Part shown: positions 16,199-25,443 of the stretch, piece by piece
Numbering within the stretch: position 1 is the first letter of the stretch
How the letters are laid out: every line of letters begins with the position of its first letter
Assembly: GCF_021531895.1 (NCBI RefSeq)
Contig: NZ_JAFBIX010000008.1
Location: 39,139 to 103,138 of the forward strand
Reading direction: 5' to 3'
Origin: Faecalicatena contorta
GTDB lineage: Bacteria; Bacillota; Clostridia; Lachnospirales; Lachnospiraceae
DNA length: 64,000 bases
Notes under the pieces: model-generated
The model's database searches: none
What the model was told of the DNA's origin: nothing
Seen by the model: the letters and a program-made list of their open reading frames with translations, nothing else
Made by a program: the position numbers and the translations under genes

Positions 16199-16276
16199 GG
16201 ACACGGTAAAATGAATTTGGGACAGGGATATTTTAATCTGGGACGGAGTAAATTGAAAAAACCCCCGTCCCCACCT
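16196..16276. repeat. Dispersed GGGGACGGGG repeat, copy R4, between hydE and hydF
   Basis: It starts at the hydE stop codon and ends at the hydF ribosome binding site. It has three GGGAC-type units (near 16198, 16220 and 16240) and ends CCCCCGTCCCCACCTA (about 16262-16277). The segment GGGACAGGGATATTTT is shared with R1. It fills nearly the whole intergenic space of an otherwise compact operon. Confidence 0.85.
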
Positions 16277-16290
16277 AAGGAGGTTTATAT

Positions 16291-17505
16291 ATGAGTTTGA
16301 ATAATACACCATCTGCGGAGCGTGTTCATATCGGTATTTTTGGCCGAAGGAATGCGGGTAAATCTAGTGTGATCAATGCACTGACGGGGCAAAGTCTTGC
16401 GATTGTATCGGATGTGAAGGGTACTACTACGGACCCTGTATTAAAGGCGATGGAGCTTCTTCCTCTGGGTCCGGTGGTTATGATTGATACACCGGGGCTT
16501 GATGATGAGGGTGAGCTTGGTGCACTTCGTATTCAGAAGGCTTATCAGGTATTGAATAAGACGGATATTGCTGTATTGGTCGTGGATGGTACGATTGGTA
16601 TGACCGGTGAGGATTGTGCTATTCTTGATCGAATCAAGGACAAGCAGATTCCTTATGTAGTGGTTATGAATAAGGCGGATCTTATAGAGGACAGAACTTT
16701 CTCTGCTCAAAATATTCCTGCTTCGTTATCGTCAGATCATGTAATCTGGGTGAGTGCAGCTGATAAAACGAATATCCATGAATTAAAAGAACTGATTGCT
16801 GCTCTTGCACCGACAGAAGACAATAAGTTACGGATTGTGGGAGACTTGATTCATCCTTCAGACTTTGTTGTCCTGGTGGTTCCGATTGATAAAGCGGCTC
16901 CAAAGGGTCGTCTTATCCTGCCTCAGCAGCAAACAATCCGTGATATTCTGGAAGCTGACGCTACCGCTATTGTAGTAAAAGAACATGAATTGCGGGAAAC
17001 TCTTGACTCTCTGGGCAAAAAGCCCTCACTTGTCATTACGGACAGCCAGGTGTTCGCCAAGGTATCCGCCGATACTCCCCGCGATATTCCGTTAACTTCC
17101 TTTTCCATCTTATTTGCCAGATACAAGGGCAATCTGAAGACTGTCGTAAATGGAGCCAGAACTTTGGATACCCTGGAAGATGGCGACACGATTCTGATAT
17201 CTGAGGGATGCACCCATCATCGCCAGTGCGACGACATCGGCACCGTCAAATTACCGCGGTGGATTCAGAATCACACAGGGAAGCATCTGAACTTTGAATT
17301 TACCAGCGGTACCGAATTTCCATTGGAACTTGGCAAATATAAACTCATCGTGCATTGCGGCGGCTGTACACTGAATGAGCGAGAGATGAAATATCGTATC
17401 AAATGTGCGGAAGATGCCGGAATTCCTATGACCAACTATGGAACCGCCATCGCATACATGCAAGGCATCCTGGAACGAAGCATCGAGATTTTTCCCTTTT
17501 TATAG
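16291..17505 (+). CDS. hydF: HydF, [FeFe]-hydrogenase maturation GTPase
   Basis: A 404-residue protein. The N-terminal GTPase domain has the P-loop GRRNAGKSS (residues 18-26), the switch motif GTTTDP, DTPGLDD and NKAD. The C-terminal domain carries the iron-sulfur ligands CTHH (307-310) and HCGGC (355-359). HydF is the scaffold on which the 2Fe precursor is assembled before transfer to the hydrogenase. ATG 16291 has a strong AAGGAGG right at the repeat boundary. hydG and the hydrogenase are not in this window. Confidence 0.96.
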   Translation: MSLNNTPSAERVHIGIFGRRNAGKSSVINALTGQSLAIVSDVKGTTTDPVLKAMELLPLGPVVMIDTPGLDDEGELGALRIQKAYQVLNKTDIAVLVVDGTIGMTGEDCAILDRIKDKQIPYVVVMNKADLIEDRTFSAQNIPASLSSDHVIWVSAADKTNIHELKELIAALAPTEDNKLRIVGDLIHPSDFVVLVVPIDKAAPKGRLILPQQQTIRDILEADATAIVVKEHELRETLDSLGKKPSLVITDSQVFAKVSADTPRDIPLTSFSILFARYKGNLKTVVNGARTLDTLEDGDTILISEGCTHHRQCDDIGTVKLPRWIQNHTGKHLNFEFTSGTEFPLELGKYKLIVHCGGCTLNEREMKYRIKCAEDAGIPMTNYGTAIAYMQGILERSIEIFPFL

Positions 17506-17530
17506 ATCTCATAACATCTGAATCCTTTCT

Positions 17531-17592
17531 ATAAAATAAAAACAGACAGCGGATACATCTTTTTTCATATATCCCTGTCTGTTTTTATTTTA
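17531..17592. terminator. Bidirectional terminator between hydF and the aspartase-like gene
   Basis: Arms AAAATAAAAACAGACAG (about 17533-17549) and CTGTCTGTTTTTATTTT (17575-17591) pair fully, giving T-rich tails on both strands. It serves the convergent hydF and 17,628-18,881 genes. Confidence 0.88.
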
Positions 17593-17627
17593 CTGCTTAT
17601 TCTATGGAACCTTTTCCATTCCTGTAC

Positions 17628-18881
17628 TTATCTCTCTGCATTCTCATGGAATTCCTGGGACTTTGCAATCTCCGCCGCCTGATCGTATCCGATTTTCACA
17701 GACATATGCGTCACATCTGCCAGCGATCCTTCCAGATGTTTTCTACACCCTTCTTTATTGACCCGCAGCGTATCAATACATTTCTTGCGGAAGATCTCCG
17801 ATGCTCGAATCAAAAGTTCCAGACTTTCCAACAGGCTATCTGCGATCAATGGCAGAAATGCATTCAGCTCAAAGTTGCCGTTTGCAGCGGCATATGCAAT
17901 CGCCTGATCATTTGCCATGACCTTCATGGCTACCTGGGTCACCATTTCTGGGATGACTGGATTCACTTTGCCCGGCATGATAGTACTTCCTGCCTGCACT
18001 TCTTCCAGAATCAACTCTCCCAGACCTCCCTTAGGACCAGAATTCATCCAGCGCAGATCTCCGGCAATCTTCATAAGGTTCACAGCAAGTGCCTTCAGTA
18101 AGCCCGAGACTTCCACAAAGACATCGTTATTCTGGGTCAGATCTACAGGATATTCTGCTTTCGCAAGCCCGATTCCCGTCATTTCACGTAGATGTTCTAT
18201 CACCAGATACATATATTTCCGATCCGCGTTATCCCCAAGTCCGATGGCCGTTCCACCGAGATTGACCTGTCGAAGTCTCTCTTCGACTTTATAGATGCGC
18301 CAGCGATCTCTTCCAATGGCCTGGGCATATGCTCCGAATTCTTCTCCCATGGTAATCGGCAGGGCATCCATAAGCTCCGTCCGTCCCAACTTCAGAATAT
18401 CTTTGTATTCCAGTTCCTTCTTCTGCAGGCTCTCCTGCAGTCGGCTGACCTCATCGCTTAACTTACGCACCAGCCGGATTGCTGCAATACGAAGAGCGGT
18501 TGGATAGACATCATTGGTAGATTGTCCTTTATTCACATCATCCAGTGGATGAATCACATCATAATCTGTGGCATCCTTTCCCAGAGATACCAGCGCACAG
18601 CCTGCCACCGTCTCACACACATTCATATTCGTAGAAGTTCCTGCACCGCCTTGAAGTGGATGAATGCAGAAGTTTTCCTGATACTTTTCCTGCTTCAGAT
18701 CGTCGCATGCCGCCATGATGGCATCTGCTTTCCACCCTTCCATCAGTCCCAGTTCCTTGTGAGACATGGCCGCAGCTTTTTTGACATCCAGCATTGCATA
18801 GATTAACGGAAGGCGGGTTCGCTCTGTCCCCAATGCAAAATTCTCACACGCCTTCTTCGTTTCCTTCCCGTATAACACCAT
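17628..18881 (-). CDS. Aspartase/fumarase family lyase, short N-terminus
   Basis: A 417-residue class II fumarase/aspartase family protein with GGAGTSTNMNVCETVAG, a TELMDALPITMGEEFGAYAQ stretch, and the signature AGSTIMPGKVNPVIPEM. Family members are usually about 465 residues; here the first 15-20 residues (HDLLGE...) are absent and it begins VLYGKETKKACENF. The signature loop has Thr300 where aspartase and fumarase have the catalytic serine (GSS). It may be an aspartate ammonia-lyase, but a changed substrate is possible. ATG 18879-18881 is chosen: AGGAGG lies 6 bp upstream, at the end of the sir2 gene. Confidence 0.82.
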   Translation of the reverse strand: MVLYGKETKKACENFALGTERTRLPLIYAMLDVKKAAAMSHKELGLMEGWKADAIMAACDDLKQEKYQENFCIHPLQGGAGTSTNMNVCETVAGCALVSLGKDATDYDVIHPLDDVNKGQSTNDVYPTALRIAAIRLVRKLSDEVSRLQESLQKKELEYKDILKLGRTELMDALPITMGEEFGAYAQAIGRDRWRIYKVEERLRQVNLGGTAIGLGDNADRKYMYLVIEHLREMTGIGLAKAEYPVDLTQNNDVFVEVSGLLKALAVNLMKIAGDLRWMNSGPKGGLGELILEEVQAGSTIMPGKVNPVIPEMVTQVAMKVMANDQAIAYAAANGNFELNAFLPLIADSLLESLELLIRASEIFRKKCIDTLRVNKEGCRKHLEGSLADVTHMSVKIGYDQAAEIAKSQEFHENAER

Positions 18882-18891
18882 GCTCATCCTC

Positions 18892-19617
18892 CTAGCAGAC
18901 AATCTGAGCCATAATCTGACCGATCGGAGCCGCAATCGTAAGCTCTGCTCCAACCTCTCTGGCTGTAGCACTCTTATTGATCACGACCAGATGTTTTCCG
19001 CGAAAATAATCGATGAATCCGGCAGCCGGATATACCACCAATGAAGTTCCGCCAATGATCAGTGTATCCGCCATACTGATCGCATGAATGCTCTTTTCAA
19101 TAATGGAAGAATCCAATCCTTCTTCGTACAACACCACATCTGGCTTGATCACACCGCCACAAGAACACTTCGGAATCCCTTCTGCATTCTTTACATAAGC
19201 CGCATCATAAAACTGATGACACCGCTGACAGTAATTGCGATGGATACTTCCATGAAGTTCCAGTACATTCTTGCTTCCCGCCGCCTGATGAAGCCCGTCA
19301 ATATTCTGCGTGATCACCGCCGATAACTTTCCCGCCGCTTCCAATTCCGCCAGCTTCTTGTGTGCCGGATTCGGTTTCGCATCCAGGAACATCATCTTAC
19401 TTTTGTAGAATTCATAGAATGCTTCCGTATTTCGCACAAAAAAGCTATGGCTGACGATCTGTTCCGGCGAATATTTATATTGTTGCTGATACAATCCATC
19501 CGCACTTCGAAAATCCGGAATATTACTTTCTGTAGATACTCCCGCTCCGCCAAAGAATACAATATTCTGGCTGTCATCAATAATGTCCTGCAGTTTCCTT
19601 ACTTCCTCTTCATACAT
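18892..19617 (-). CDS. Sir2 family NAD-dependent protein deacylase
   Basis: A 241-residue sirtuin with the NAD motif GGAGVSTESNIPDFRS (about residues 23-38), ITQNIDGLHQAAG, the catalytic ELHGS and two zinc-ligand pairs (CQRC and CSCG). Such enzymes remove acetyl or other acyl groups from lysines using NAD. ATG 19615-19617 has AGGAGG upstream that overlaps the stop of the HAD gene; a longer frame reaches 19659. The stop lies 10 bp before the aspartase-like start, so the two are probably coupled. Confidence 0.93.
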   Translation of the reverse strand: MYEEEVRKLQDIIDDSQNIVFFGGAGVSTESNIPDFRSADGLYQQQYKYSPEQIVSHSFFVRNTEAFYEFYKSKMMFLDAKPNPAHKKLAELEAAGKLSAVITQNIDGLHQAAGSKNVLELHGSIHRNYCQRCHQFYDAAYVKNAEGIPKCSCGGVIKPDVVLYEEGLDSSIIEKSIHAISMADTLIIGGTSLVVYPAAGFIDYFRGKHLVVINKSATAREVGAELTIAAPIGQIMAQIVC

Positions 19618-19628
19618 TGCGCTTCCTC

Positions 19629-20291
19629 CTATACAGACTGGTTTGCATGTTCTATCCAAGAGATCACTTCCTCCAGACTCTCCATCTCAGCAGTAATTCC
19701 TACCTTCACTTCTTCGGGTACTACAATAATATCCGGAATGTGGATGATATATCCACCCGCTCTCTTTCCAGCCTCCACCCCGGCAATACTATCCTCCAGA
19801 ACCAGGCATTCTTCCATAGGAAGATGCAGTTCTTCTGCCGCTTTCAAGAAAATATCTGGATTCGGTTTGCTCCTTTCGACTCTGTTTCCGTAAACAAATG
19901 TATCAAAATAAGCAGATACCTGTGCCATCTCCAGCATCCAATCTGCCAGTTCCTGGTTGGTAGATGTCGCTACCGCCATCTTAATCCGCTTCTCTTTCAA
20001 ATATTCCAAAAGCACCAAAAGTCCCGGTTTTATCGGGACTCCATTTTCTTCCATATATTGAATTTGCGCCTGTGTCTTATATTTTTCAAAAAGATCAAAG
20101 TCAAATTCCGGACCATAGATATCCAGAATCTCCTTCCCGATCGATGCACGATTTCTTCCGCGAAATCCTTCCACCATCTCTTCGGGAATCTCATACCCAA
20201 TCTTCTCTCCTGCCTGTTTCCAGAATCGAAAGGACAGTCGCTCTGTGTCAAACATCAGACCATCCATATCAAAGATTACACCTTTTATCAT
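19629..20291 (-). CDS. HAD family phosphatase, beta-phosphoglucomutase-like
   Basis: A 220-residue HAD hydrolase. Motif I is FDMDGLMFDTE (Asp8 nucleophile, Asp10 acid/base), motif II is VATSTNQE with the expected Thr/Ser, motif III is KPNPDIFLKAAEEL and motif IV VLEDSIAGVEAG. The helical cap domain lies between motifs I and II. These proteins dephosphorylate or isomerise sugar phosphates; the substrate cannot be read. ATG 20291 has AAGGAG in the end of the fabT-like gene, so it is cotranscribed at the distal end of the fab array. Confidence 0.9.
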   Translation of the reverse strand: MIKGVIFDMDGLMFDTERLSFRFWKQAGEKIGYEIPEEMVEGFRGRNRASIGKEILDIYGPEFDFDLFEKYKTQAQIQYMEENGVPIKPGLLVLLEYLKEKRIKMAVATSTNQELADWMLEMAQVSAYFDTFVYGNRVERSKPNPDIFLKAAEELHLPMEECLVLEDSIAGVEAGKRAGGYIIHIPDIIVVPEEVKVGITAEMESLEEVISWIEHANQSV

Positions 20292-20294
20292 AAA

Positions 20295-20750
20295 TTATGG
20301 CTCCTTCTTCTCACTGTATCCGGCAAAGAAATCCGACAATGCATCCAGAGTCTTCATCAGTACCGGCAATTCCTTCTTATCTAATTTGTCCAGAATTGCC
20401 TGAGTCATCTGTCGGTGATAGTCCTCATGATGATGGTATGCTTTTATTCCCTTAGACGTCAGCTTCACAAATACGACTCTGCGGTCTTCTTCGCTTCTGT
20501 GACGCTCAACATATTTCTTGTTTACAAGACTATTCATCGCTGTCGTAAGAGAACCCACGGTAATATTCAACTGTCTGGCAATGGAAGACATATTTTTTCC
20601 TTCTCCCAGTCCAATTGCCTCAATCACATGCATATCATTATTCGTAAGATCTTTGAACTCATCGGTTATAATGGCCTTTTCTTCCAATTCCCAGATCTCG
20701 TTGATCAACTTGACCAGAACATGATTAATTGTCATATATGCATCTTCCAT
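20295..20750 (-). CDS. fabT: FabT-type MarR family repressor of fatty acid synthesis
   Basis: A 151-residue winged-helix MarR protein. The core (FKDLTNNDMHVIEAIGLG, then SIARQLNITVGSLTTAMNSL and YVERHRSEEDRRVV) closely resembles pneumococcal FabT as I remember it, including the FKD...MH.I..IG and RSE.DRRVV segments. FabT represses fab genes when bound with long-chain acyl-ACP. In streptococci fabT lies at the head of the cluster; here it is near the end. Its probable targets are the palindromes around the fabH promoter (31,507-31,570). The start has a GGGG-type site about 9 bp upstream. Confidence 0.87.
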   Translation of the reverse strand: MEDAYMTINHVLVKLINEIWELEEKAIITDEFKDLTNNDMHVIEAIGLGEGKNMSSIARQLNITVGSLTTAMNSLVNKKYVERHRSEEDRRVVFVKLTSKGIKAYHHHEDYHRQMTQAILDKLDKKELPVLMKTLDALSDFFAGYSEKKEP

Positions 20751-20812
20751 TACCCGCTACCCCTTCGCTCGGCTATTCTTTCCAACTCGGGACTTATATC
20801 CCTTATCATGTA

Positions 20813-21880
20813 TTATACTATTTCCGGCAGCAAGGAATCAATAACTTCTTGCACCGTTTCCAGACAATCCGCCCGATATGCATAAGCACCACAGAATAAC
20901 AGCGCATCTTCTACTTCTCCCTTGGCCGCATGAATCAATGCGTCCGTGATACAGTATGGAATCTCATTCGGTCTACACCTGTGAAGGCAGTGGTGACAAG
21001 GACTGTGAGGAATCTGCTCACCTGCCATGACCTTTTCCATAAATGGATTTCGGATTGCACGTCCCGGCATTCCTACCGGACTTTTTACAATCACAATATC
21101 CTCTTCTTTTGCCTTTAGATATGCTTCTTTATAACGGATATCTGCATCACATTCTTCCGTTGTCACAAACCTGGTCGCCACCTGGATTGCATCTACTCCA
21201 AGTGAAAATGCATGTTCTGCCTGCCTGCGGTCTGCAATTCCTCCTGCTAACGCGACTGGTATCTTGCGGGAATACTTCGCTTCATATGACCGAACTGTGT
21301 CAAGAATTGTCCGTATCTCCTGATCATATGCCTCTGACTGATATTCCTCCAGCTGATCTTTCGTAAACCCAAGATGACCACCGGCTTTCGGTCCTTCAAT
21401 TACCAGAAGATCCGGCATACGATGATATTTCTTATCCCAGTACTTCAATATCACTTTCGCAGACTTATCTGTGGATACGATAGGTGCCAGTTTCACATCC
21501 GTGCCATCTGCAATCTTCGGAAGATCCGTTGGAAGACCTGCCCCGGAGACAATCAAGTCTGCCCCCGCATCGATAGCTTCTCTGACATAATCTTCATAGT
21601 CCTGCATTGCCACCATTATATTGAATCCTATGATTCCTTCCGACGCAATCTCTCTTGCTTTCTGATATTCTTTTCTAATGGCTCTTAGATTCGCTGCCTT
21701 TGTATTGGTATCAAAATCTGGTTCCTGAAAGCCAATCTGGGCGGCAGAGATGATTCCTATGCCGCCCGCCTTTGCAACCGCTCCTGCAAGGCCTCCCAGA
21801 CTGATACCTACACCCATGCCGCCTTGTATAATCGGAACTTTTACTTCTTTTTGTCCCAATCTCAATGAATTGATATTCAT
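20813..21880 (-). CDS. NMO/FabK-like flavoprotein with a C-terminal Cys cluster
   Basis: A 355-residue nitronate monooxygenase/2-nitropropane dioxygenase family protein: PIIQGGMGVGISLGGLAGAV at the N-terminus, GADLIVSGAGLP, EGPKAGGHLGF and ALAGGIADRRQAEHAFSLGV for FMN binding. Unlike the fabK of this cluster it has a Cys/His-rich segment near residues 287-303 (PCHHCLHRCRP...YC), which may bind metal. It sits 3' of accDA. The role may be a second enoyl reductase or detoxification; the sequence does not decide. ATG 21880 is preferred to 21886 because of the spacing to GGAG. Confidence 0.82.
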   Translation of the reverse strand: MNINSLRLGQKEVKVPIIQGGMGVGISLGGLAGAVAKAGGIGIISAAQIGFQEPDFDTNTKAANLRAIRKEYQKAREIASEGIIGFNIMVAMQDYEDYVREAIDAGADLIVSGAGLPTDLPKIADGTDVKLAPIVSTDKSAKVILKYWDKKYHRMPDLLVIEGPKAGGHLGFTKDQLEEYQSEAYDQEIRTILDTVRSYEAKYSRKIPVALAGGIADRRQAEHAFSLGVDAIQVATRFVTTEECDADIRYKEAYLKAKEEDIVIVKSPVGMPGRAIRNPFMEKVMAGEQIPHSPCHHCLHRCRPNEIPYCITDALIHAAKGEVEDALLFCGAYAYRADCLETVQEVIDSLLPEIV

Positions 21881-21890
21881 ATGCATTCTC

Positions 21891-23645
21891 CTACATCTTA
21901 CGAAATCTGTTATACCGATGTGCAGATAACTCTTCCTGAGTCAAATCCCCGTAATCTCGCAAGAATCGTTCCATTTCTCTTGCTAACATCTGTGTCATCT
22001 GCTTCAAATTCTGCACGGTAAAATGTGGCGGTTCTGGGAATACCTTTTCTACAATTCCCATGTGATACAGATCTTCTGCCGTCAGGCGCATGACCTCAGC
22101 CGCTTCTTTTGCTTTCGTACTGTCTTTCCACAGAATACTTGCAAATCCTTCCGGCGACAGAATAGAATAAATAGAATTCTCTAACATCCATACTTCATCT
22201 GCCACAGCCATAGCTAACGCGCCACCGCTTCCACCTTCTCCAATAATCATAGACAAGACTGGAACCTTTAAGCTGGACATTTCATAGAGATTTCTTGCAA
22301 TAGCCTCTCCCTGTCCCCGCTCTTCTGCCTCCAGTCCACAGAAAGCTCCCGGGGTATCCACAAAGCAGATAACTGGACGTTGGAACTTTTCAGCCTGTTT
22401 CATCAGTCTCAATGCTTTGCGATATCCTTCTGGTGAAGGCATCCCGAAGTTTCGCTCGATATTTTCCTTCGTATTGGTTCCTTTCGCCTGCGCAATCACG
22501 GTAACCGGGATGCCATGGAATCTTGCCACACCACCGATGATTGCCTTATCATCCCCATAATAACGATCCCCGTGAAATTCAACAAAGTCTGTAAATAATG
22601 CCTGAATATAGTCGCTTCCTACCGGGCGATCATTCATTCGGGAGAGTAAGACACGATCCCATGCTCCCGCCAGATGATTATGAAGCGGAAGATCCTCATC
22701 TGTCTTCATTTTGCCAATTTCATTCATATCCTGCGATTTGTTCTCTGCCAGATTCGACTTCATCTTCTCAGGATTCGATGCATCCTCTTTTTCATGCAGC
22801 TTCAGAATCTGAGACAAAGTTTCCTTCAACTGTGGACGTTCCACAATGGCATCAATAAATCCATGCTCCAGAAGAAATTCTGAACGCTGAAATCCTTTCG
22901 GAAGCTTCTGTCCAATTGTCTGTTCAATCACTCTTGGACCCGCAAATCCGATCAATGCTTTCGGCTCTGCCAGAATCACATCTCCGAGCATCGCAAAACT
23001 TGCGGTCACGCCACCAGTCGTCGGATCCGTCAGCACACTGATATACAGAAGGCCGGCATCACTGTGACGCTTTAACGCTGCAGAAGTCTTCGCCATCTGC
23101 ATCAGGGATACGATTCCTTCCTGCATTCTGGCACCACCAGAACATGCGAATAAGATTACCGGTAGCTTCTCCTGGGTGGCACGCTCTACCATTCTTGCAA
23201 TCTTCTCGCCCACAACTTCACCCATACTGGCCATCAGAAACCGTCCATCACAGACACCAACAGCCGTCTCTGTTCCGTTGATGCTTATTTTCCCTGTAAC
23301 CACAGCTTCTTCCAGCCCTGTCTTTTCCTTCAGACCTTCCAACTTCTCTTCATAGCCTTTATAATTCAACGGATTGCGAGTGGTAAGTCCCTGATCCCAT
23401 TCTTCAAAGGTTCCCTCATCCGCAATCATTTCAACCCTATGATATGCATGTACACGGAAATATCCTCCACATTTTGGACAGATATAATAACCGTTTTTCA
23501 CATCTTCCGTAATGATTGCTCCGCCACATTTATTACATTTACGCAAAAGTCCTTCTGGAACTTCTGGTCTTGATGCGCCCAGATCAATATAATTTTTCCT
23601 TCCTGAATGTAATCTGGTCTTCTTAAACATGTTATCTAACTTCAT
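21891..23645 (-). CDS. accDA: Acetyl-CoA carboxylase carboxyltransferase, AccD-AccA fusion
   Basis: A 584-residue single polypeptide holding both carboxyltransferase halves. Residues 1-285 are AccD with the zinc ribbon (Cys37, Cys40, Cys56, Cys59) and the crotonase-like core ([27 protein letters not shown]). A 30-residue charged linker follows. From about 315 on it is AccA ([50 protein letters not shown]). It transfers CO2 from carboxybiotin to acetyl-CoA, giving malonyl-CoA for FabD. I see no stop or frameshift, so the fusion seems genuine. Confidence 0.95.
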   Translation of the reverse strand: MKLDNMFKKTRLHSGRKNYIDLGASRPEVPEGLLRKCNKCGGAIITEDVKNGYYICPKCGGYFRVHAYHRVEMIADEGTFEEWDQGLTTRNPLNYKGYEEKLEGLKEKTGLEEAVVTGKISINGTETAVGVCDGRFLMASMGEVVGEKIARMVERATQEKLPVILFACSGGARMQEGIVSLMQMAKTSAALKRHSDAGLLYISVLTDPTTGGVTASFAMLGDVILAEPKALIGFAGPRVIEQTIGQKLPKGFQRSEFLLEHGFIDAIVERPQLKETLSQILKLHEKEDASNPEKMKSNLAENKSQDMNEIGKMKTDEDLPLHNHLAGAWDRVLLSRMNDRPVGSDYIQALFTDFVEFHGDRYYGDDKAIIGGVARFHGIPVTVIAQAKGTNTKENIERNFGMPSPEGYRKALRLMKQAEKFQRPVICFVDTPGAFCGLEAEERGQGEAIARNLYEMSSLKVPVLSMIIGEGGSGGALAMAVADEVWMLENSIYSILSPEGFASILWKDSTKAKEAAEVMRLTAEDLYHMGIVEKVFPEPPHFTVQNLKQMTQMLAREMERFLRDYGDLTQEELSAHRYNRFRKM

Positions 23646-23657
23646 AGAACGTCACCT

Positions 23658-24992
23658 TTACATCTTTTCGATAAACTCAATATCTATATTGCCGGCAAGA
23701 TAATCCGGATGATTCAATATCTCATACTGATAATCCACGTTGGTATCGATTCCTTCAATAATCACTTCTCCTAATGCACACTGCATCTTGCGGATTGCTT
23801 CATTACGATTCTTCGCCCATACGATCAGCTTCGCTACCATGGAATCATAATACGGCGGAATGGTGTATCCGCTATATATAGCAGAATCAATACGGATTCC
23901 CTTTCCTCCCGGCAGATACATATCCGTGATAGTCCCTGGGGAAGGGCGAAATCCTTTCTCGGGATTCTCTGCATTAATTCGGCATTCAATCGCATGACCG
24001 CTCAGGTGGACTTCATCCTGTGTATAAGATAATTTTTTGCCGGACGCGATACGGATCTGCTCTTTGATCAGATCAATTCCCGTCACCCATTCCGTCACCG
24101 GATGCTCTACCTGAATTCGTGTATTCATTTCCATAAAGTAAAAATTTCCATTCTTCTCCAGCAAGAATTCTATGGTTCCCGCATTGACATAATTAGCTGC
24201 TTTTGCCGCCTTTACTGCCGCCTCGCCCATCCTGGTCCGTAATTCTTCGGTCAGGGCTATGGATGGTGATTCTTCGATCATCTTCTGATGATTACGCTGA
24301 ATCGAACAGTCACGCTCACCCAGATGAATCACATTTCCATAACTGTCTGCCAGGATCTGGAACTCAATATGCCTCGGATGCTGTACAAAATGTTCGATAT
24401 ACATGGTGTTATCGCCAAAGGCCATCTGCGTTTCCTTCTGTGCTGTCTGGAAACTCTGCTCGAATTCTTCCGGTGTATTCGCAACTCGCATTCCTTTTCC
24501 ACCGCCGCCAAGAGCCGCTTTGACGATGACTGGATAGCCGATCTTAGCTGCGATTCGAGCTCCTGTCTGGGCATCATAGATTGGTTCTGTACTGCCCGGA
24601 ATCACTGGGACACCTGCTGCTACCATGGTATTTCTTGCTTCCTGCTTGTTGCCAAGTTTTGCGATGACCTGTGAACCCGGTCCGATAAACGTTATATTGC
24701 ACTGTTCACACAATTCTGCGAACTTGCTGTTCTCTGATAAGAAACCAAAGCCCGGGTGGATGGCATCTGCCCCCGTCACGATCGTAGCACTTAAGATTCG
24801 ATCCATGCTCAGATAACTCTCGCTGGATGGAGCAGGCCCGATACAGACCGCCTCATCCGCCAGTTTCGTATGCAAGGCTTCTCTATCCGCCTCCGAATAC
24901 ACCGCCACCGTCTCGATTCCCATCTCTCTGCAGGCACGGATAATGCGCACTGCAATCTCACCTCGGTTAGCAATTAATACTTTCTTGATCAT
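23658..24992 (-). CDS. accC: Biotin carboxylase subunit of acetyl-CoA carboxylase
   Basis: A 444-residue ATP-grasp enzyme with KKVLIANRGEIAVRIIRACR at the N-terminus, the ATP loop ALGGGGKGMR, HIEFQILADSYGNVIHLGER and the catalytic EMNTRIQVEHPVTE. It carboxylates biotin on AccB. ATG 24990-24992 is chosen over the GTG three codons upstream because GAGGTGG lies 5 bp before it. It starts about 15 bp after fabZ and is followed 12 bp later by accDA. Confidence 0.97.
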   Translation of the reverse strand: MIKKVLIANRGEIAVRIIRACREMGIETVAVYSEADREALHTKLADEAVCIGPAPSSESYLSMDRILSATIVTGADAIHPGFGFLSENSKFAELCEQCNITFIGPGSQVIAKLGNKQEARNTMVAAGVPVIPGSTEPIYDAQTGARIAAKIGYPVIVKAALGGGGKGMRVANTPEEFEQSFQTAQKETQMAFGDNTMYIEHFVQHPRHIEFQILADSYGNVIHLGERDCSIQRNHQKMIEESPSIALTEELRTRMGEAAVKAAKAANYVNAGTIEFLLEKNGNFYFMEMNTRIQVEHPVTEWVTGIDLIKEQIRIASGKKLSYTQDEVHLSGHAIECRINAENPEKGFRPSPGTITDMYLPGGKGIRIDSAIYSGYTIPPYYDSMVAKLIVWAKNRNEAIRKMQCALGEVIIEGIDTNVDYQYEILNHPDYLAGNIDIEFIEKM

Positions 24993-25006
24993 GCTGTCCA
25001 CCTCGA

Positions 25007-25435
25007 CTATCCAATCATAAATGTCAGTTCCGCACTGACAACCATCTTGCCGTCCACACTGGCAATCGCCTCACCAACACCGACGGGCCCCTTCTGCTTA
25101 ATAATTCTCGTCTCCAGACGCACCTTGTCCCCAGGGACAATCTTCCCTTTGAACTTACACTTATTAATTCCGCCAAAATACGCGATCTTGCCCTTGTTCT
25201 CTTCCATACTCAAGATTGCAACCGCACCAGCCTGTGCCAATGCTTCCACCGTCAGAACCCCCGGCATCACCGGCTCCTGCGGAAAATGCCCCGCAAAAAA
25301 CTCCTCACGGTAAGATACACATTTATAACCAACCGCATACTGCCCCGGCTCATAATCCTCAATATAATCCAATAATAAAAACGGATGACGATGCGGGATA
25401 ATTTCCTTGATCTGATTAATATCCAAATGCTTCAT
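25007..25435 (-). CDS. fabZ: 3-hydroxyacyl-ACP dehydratase FabZ
   Basis: A 142-residue hot-dog fold protein with IIPHRHPFLLLD (His of the active site near residue 17), FAGHFPQEPVMPGVLTVEAL (catalytic Glu in VEAL) and GKIAYFGGINKCKFKG. It dehydrates 3-hydroxyacyl-ACP during each elongation cycle. No second dehydratase/isomerase gene is in the cluster. ATG 25435 has a perfect AGGAGG, placed directly after repeat R5. Confidence 0.96.
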   Translation of the reverse strand: MKHLDINQIKEIIPHRHPFLLLDYIEDYEPGQYAVGYKCVSYREEFFAGHFPQEPVMPGVLTVEALAQAGAVAILSMEENKGKIAYFGGINKCKFKGKIVPGDKVRLETRIIKQKGPVGVGEAIASVDGKMVVSAELTFMIG

Positions 25436-25443
25436 ACTACCTC

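Noticed and set aside
19617..20384. 255-codon plus-strand frame across the HAD gene
   Set aside because: Antisense to the HAD gene, which carries all four HAD motifs; no motif or start signal in the antisense frame.
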